Positions 4,845-7,440 of a stretch of DNA of 7,440 nucleotides are shown here, piece by piece. The position numbers and the translations under genes are program-made. The stretch comes from an uncultured cyanobacterium (lineage in GTDB: Bacteria > Cyanobacteriota > Cyanobacteriia > Phormidesmidales > Phormidesmidaceae), in assembly GCA_938029995.1 (NCBI GenBank), contig CALHGI010000538.1:1-7440 (forward strand). The letters run 5' to 3'. Positions within the stretch are counted from its first letter, which is position 1, and every line of letters begins with the position of its first letter. Under the pieces are notes generated by a model. It was not told where the DNA came from and made no database searches. It saw only the letters and a program-made list of their open reading frames with translations.

Positions 4845-5681
4845 GTGAAGGGTACAACGAAGGCAGCAGTCAAGGGCGCAGTCACAGGGGTACTGCTGAC
4901 GCTGAGCCTCCTGGGTTGTCGCACCGCCCCAGACGATCTGCCAGCATCACCGCCAGTGAGTTCACCCGCCGTAGAAACTCCGTCCACCACCGACACTACC
5001 CCGGCTCAGGTGGCCAAGGCCCCATTACCCAAACCCTCCGACAAACCCTCCGTTAAACCCTCTGTTGCGAAGCAGACGGAAGCGGCCTTATATCGTCAGC
5101 AGGGGCTGGAATATCGCGCCCAGGGTCGCTATGACAAGGCGATTGCTGCTTTGAAAAATTCGGTCCGGTTAGACCCTAACAGTCTTTCTGGCCAGGTCAT
5201 CCTGGGTTGGACCCTGCATTTGGATGAACAGGGGGCTGTGGCGATTGGTGTGTTGGAGCGGGCGTTGGTCCAGGATGAGGACCATGTGCCCGCATTGAAT
5301 GCGTTGGGGATTGTTTATCTGGTGAATGGACAGCTGGATCAGGCGGTGGAAAACCACACCCGGGCGGTTGCCCTACAGCCTGATAATGAAATCGCTTATT
5401 ACAATTTGAGCCTGGCCTATCATCGGTTGGAAAGGTATGGGGATGCGATCGCAAATGCCCAAAAGGCTGCCGACTTAGAACCGGACAATCCCCATCCCCT
5501 CGTGGCCCTGGCCCTAGCCCACTGGGCAAACAAAAACACCGACGCCGCCCAACAGGCCTACCAAAAAGCCATTGACCTAGATTCTGGCTATCTAGAAGCT
5601 TGGCACCTAGAGCATTTACAACAAGCAGGCTTTAGCCCAGAACAAATCGAAACAACAGAAAACGTACGACAGACAATGTAA
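4845..5681 (+). CDS. TPR-repeat lipoprotein
   Basis: This is 278 residues from a GTG at 4845. K2, K6 and K10, a hydrophobic core (12-22) and the lipobox LLGC with Cys25 make a textbook lipoprotein signal peptide. A Pro/Ser/Thr/Lys-rich linker (about 26-76, with KPSDKPSVKPSV) is followed by five TPR units: about 79-112 (ALYRQQGLEYRAQGRYDKAI), 113-146, 147-180 (ALGIVYLVNGQLDQAV), 181-214 (YYNLSLAYHRLERYGDAI) and 215-248. A short tail ends the protein. Such proteins act as protein-protein scaffolds at a membrane face; the partner is unknown. The frame is open back to 4557, but the 96 extra codons include an MITE and would bury the signal peptide, so the short start is chosen. The STAND NTPase gene follows 120 nt downstream on the same strand. 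Confidence 0.88.
   Translation: MKGTTKAAVKGAVTGVLLTLSLLGCRTAPDDLPASPPVSSPAVETPSTTDTTPAQVAKAPLPKPSDKPSVKPSVAKQTEAALYRQQGLEYRAQGRYDKAIAALKNSVRLDPNSLSGQVILGWTLHLDEQGAVAIGVLERALVQDEDHVPALNALGIVYLVNGQLDQAVENHTRAVALQPDNEIAYYNLSLAYHRLERYGDAIANAQKAADLEPDNPHPLVALALAHWANKNTDAAQQAYQKAIDLDSGYLEAWHLEHLQQAGFSPEQIETTENVRQTM
5445..5452 (+). other. Single HIP1 palindrome GCGATCGC
   Basis: One exact copy of the highly iterated palindrome typical of many cyanobacterial genomes, within the TPR coding region. A single copy in 7.4 kb is weak taxonomic support and does not indicate HIP1 enrichment here. Confidence 0.6.
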
Positions 5682-5762
5682 CAACCCTCGCGAATATTGC
5701 CATAGACTATTGCCCCCCGAAACTTAGCCATGGGCAGTTTGGAAGAATCTAGGCTTAAATAG

Positions 5763-5793
5763 AAGGAAATTGATGACTTTGTATTATTTCCTT
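5763..5793 (+). promoter_or_regulatory. Hairpin covering a strong ribosome site before the NTPase gene
   Basis: AAGGAAAT (5763-5770) pairs exactly with ATTTCCTT (5786-5793) around a 15-nt loop, ending 8 nt before the GTG at 5802. The left arm contains AAGGA, a strong ribosome site 5 nt before an ATG at 5773. If formed in RNA, the hairpin would hide this site and its ATG. A translational switch is inference. Confidence 0.45.
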
Positions 5794-5865
5794 AGAACGC
5801 CGTGTCCCAGTCTTCGTTTTTTCTCGGTCGGACCCAAGAACAAGATCAGTTTCGGCGGGTGCTAG
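5773..5865 (+). CDS. Possible 30-codon leader ORF overlapping the NTPase start
   Basis: An ATG at 5773 behind AGAAGGA (5761-5767) has the best initiation signal near the NTPase gene. It opens a 30-residue reading frame (MTLYYFLRTPCPSLRFF and on) that ends at TAG 5863-5865, inside the NTPase gene and in a different frame. It passes over the NTPase GTG at 5802 and over a T6 tract (5817-5822). It may be a leader peptide coupling translation, or the true N-terminus joined by a -1 shift or an indel in the T-run, or chance. The peptide resembles no family I recognise. Confidence 0.3.
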   Translation: MTLYYFLRTPCPSLRFFSVGPKNKISFGGC

Positions 5866-7440
5866 GGCAATATGAGCCTGCATCCTGGGGCCAGAAAAAT
5901 TTACCCACGTTGGCAAAGCTAGTGGGCCGAGCGCCCCAACTGCCAGATAAACCCTATATTTTCCTGTTCTATGGGCCGGGGGGAATGGGCAAAACCACCC
6001 TGACCCGACGGTTAAAAGAGCTAACGGTTAAAGAATCCCAAGGTCAGTATCAGACAGTACTGATTGATTGGGACCGACAAAAGGACTTAAACGCAGCATT
6101 ACAACGGGGGCACAGCAGCATTAAACCCCAGACGGTGCTAGACGTACTAGACAAGGAGTTTAAGCAATCCCTCAAAGGCTATAGCGGTGAATCTTACGGC
6201 AAGGCGCGGCAGGAGATTCAAGAGATTGAAAGCAAAGTTGAAAAAACCCTGGCCGCAGAACCACCCAATACTGAGCTAAAGGAAATCACGGCCCAGTACG
6301 GTGGCAAAGCCATTGCCTGGATTTTAGATAAAGCGACGGAAGGCATAATTGCCACCGATCCGGCGGGGGCGGCTGTGGCCATTAAGGTGGGCGCAACGTT
6401 GCTCAGTCAGGCCCGGCAGCTGGCCACCAAGGCCCTGACCCCCCAAGAGGTACAGATCTTTCAGCAACCGCCTTGGGAGCAACTGGTGGCAGGGTTGGGC
6501 AAGGACATTGCCAAGGCAACCCAGCGCCAAGCCAGCATTATTTTCCTAGATACCTATGAGATAGTCGATCGGCAGGTGTGTGACTATGTGCTGCGGCAGG
6601 TGATTCAACAGGGTGGGAGTCGCGTTATCTGGTCAATTTCAGGACGGTCGAATCTGGCCAAGAGTGGCAAGCGCGGCGAGGTCTATTTCCGTGGCTATGC
6701 CGATGATTTTTCCGAGGCCCAGATCTACCCGCGTGAATTGTTACAGTTTAGTTCTCGGGAGATTCAGGCATATTTCAAAGAGAAAGTGCCAGCATCGCCG
6801 TTGACCGAAAGCGAGGCAGACTCTATTGCTGAGTTTAGTTTAGGCATTCCCTTTGTGGTGGATTTGGCAGCGGCGATGTGTGCCAAGGGCAAACCCGTGG
6901 CTGAAGTTGTTGCGCCAGTGTCGAGGGAGGATGGCGAGACCACCGATCGGGACCAGGTGATTAAGGAAACCTGTGAGCGATTTTTGAAACATTGTTTAGA
7001 CACGCCAGAAACGTTACCAGATAGGCAGCTTACCTTTGCACTGGCCATGTTGCGCCGGTCCCAGATGGATGTGTTGGGGGCGATGGTGGATGCGCCGACG
7101 GGGTTAAAGGGGCAGCTAAAGGCGTTGCAGGGGCAGTATGCCTTTTTGGCGGAGGATGAGCAGCGGCTAGATGAAAAAATGGCCAACTTTATGCAGGATT
7201 ATTTGTTGCAAGATTTGCAACGGCAGGATGGGTTGGTGCAGGGGCTGAATGATCAGGCGATTGCTTGGTTAGAATTGCAGATTGAAGCAAAGCAAAAGAC
7301 GGTTAGCGATACGGCGGCGGGGTTTGAAGATGAGCGGTTGAGCGGGTGGATGTTGGATTTGGCCCACCATTATGGCTGGCGGGGGGAAGATGCCCTATGG
7401 GGTTATTTAGTGCCGAGGTTTATTGAAGGTTGGCAGTATG
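5802..7440 (+). CDS. STAND-type P-loop NTPase, 3' end outside the window
   Basis: From the GTG at 5802, 546 codons are open to the window edge. The N-terminus FFLGRTQEQDQFRRVL is the usual entry to a STAND/NACHT-like NTPase (F-x-GR-x-x-E). Walker A is GPGGMGKTT (58-66), Walker B is SIIFLDTYE (245-253), a sensor-type strand ends in SGR (280-282), and GIP (348-350) fits the GxP motif of the winged-helix region. A long Glu/Lys/Ala-rich helical insert (about 110-210) separates Walker A from Walker B and holds a GAAVAIKVGA stretch that could be mildly membrane-seeking. Such ATPases are signalling switches whose output depends on C-terminal sensor repeats and an effector; neither is visible here, and no effector precedes the NTPase. 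An in-frame TAG at 5793 leaves GTG 5802 as the first possible start, and it has no ribosome site. Confidence 0.85.
   Translation, partial: MSQSSFFLGRTQEQDQFRRVLGQYEPASWGQKNLPTLAKLVGRAPQLPDKPYIFLFYGPGGMGKTTLTRRLKELTVKESQGQYQTVLIDWDRQKDLNAALQRGHSSIKPQTVLDVLDKEFKQSLKGYSGESYGKARQEIQEIESKVEKTLAAEPPNTELKEITAQYGGKAIAWILDKATEGIIATDPAGAAVAIKVGATLLSQARQLATKALTPQEVQIFQQPPWEQLVAGLGKDIAKATQRQASIIFLDTYEIVDRQVCDYVLRQVIQQGGSRVIWSISGRSNLAKSGKRGEVYFRGYADDFSEAQIYPRELLQFSSREIQAYFKEKVPASPLTESEADSIAEFSLGIPFVVDLAAAMCAKGKPVAEVVAPVSREDGETTDRDQVIKETCERFLKHCLDTPETLPDRQLTFALAMLRRSQMDVLGAMVDAPTGLKGQLKALQGQYAFLAEDEQRLDEKMANFMQDYLLQDLQRQDGLVQGLNDQAIAWLELQIEAKQKTVSDTAAGFEDERLSGWMLDLAHHYGWRGEDALWGYLVPRFIEGWQY

Noticed and set aside
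4600..4848. 82-codon frame as an established small gene
   Set aside because: Its start and first third come from the MITE, and the reconstructed empty site has a TAA in that frame. It is reported as an observation, not annotated as a gene.
6324..7186. Minus-strand and frame-shifted open frames inside the NTPase gene
   Set aside because: The plus-strand frame from 5802 is continuously open with clear Walker motifs. The others show no family features or start signals.
5802..7440. Complete anti-phage defence system around the STAND NTPase
   Set aside because: The C-terminal part is missing from the window, no effector or sensor is visible, and the upstream neighbours are not recognised defence genes.

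Overview
The window looks like chromosomal DNA of a cyanobacterium. The support is family-level, from memory: a DUF3465-type secreted protein, a short pentapeptide-repeat protein with a CxxC lead-in, a lipid-anchored TPR protein, a large STAND-type NTPase, and one copy of the cyanobacterial palindrome GCGATCGC (5445-5452). No rRNA, tRNA, CRISPR array or transposase gene is visible. Base composition looks roughly half G+C throughout, with no obvious foreign block.

Layout. Positions 1-63 (minus) are the first 21 codons of a gene that leaves the window, with a very strong ribosome binding site and a palindrome just upstream. Positions about 101-467 hold no convincing gene but several dyads. A hairpin plus U-tract terminator (462-494) ends a leftward pair: a helical acidic-tailed protein (534-977) and a YkvA/DUF1232 membrane protein (1051-1392). 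Divergent from these run the DUF3465 protein (1517-2023) and a pentapeptide protein (2136-2462). Facing them is a secreted M19 zinc dipeptidase (2585-3982, minus), preceded by a small dimeric alpha/beta-barrel protein (4164-4466, minus). Divergent from that is a TPR lipoprotein (4845-5681), followed by a large STAND P-loop NTPase (5802 to beyond 7440).

The most notable structure is not a gene. Two 91-bp elements, 2464-2554 and 4596-4686, are copies of one miniature inverted-repeat transposable element (MITE) in opposite orientation. Their terminal inverted repeats are nearly identical and both are flanked by 8-bp target duplications, one exact and one 6 of 8. One copy sits directly behind the pentapeptide gene, and its target duplication contains that gene's stop codon. 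The other lies in the leader of the TPR lipoprotein gene.

A second item is the start of the NTPase gene. The NTPase frame has only a GTG without a ribosome site. A strong ribosome site plus ATG lies 29 nt upstream in another frame, and the two frames are joined by a T-run that forms a U UUU UUC slippery heptamer. This could be a decoy or coupled leader peptide, a frameshift start, a length-variable tract or a sequencing error.

The genes do not form one obvious pathway. Most are envelope or stress-type housekeeping and hypothetical genes. The NTPase could belong to a regulatory or conflict system, but its sensor or effector region lies outside the window, so no system can be claimed.
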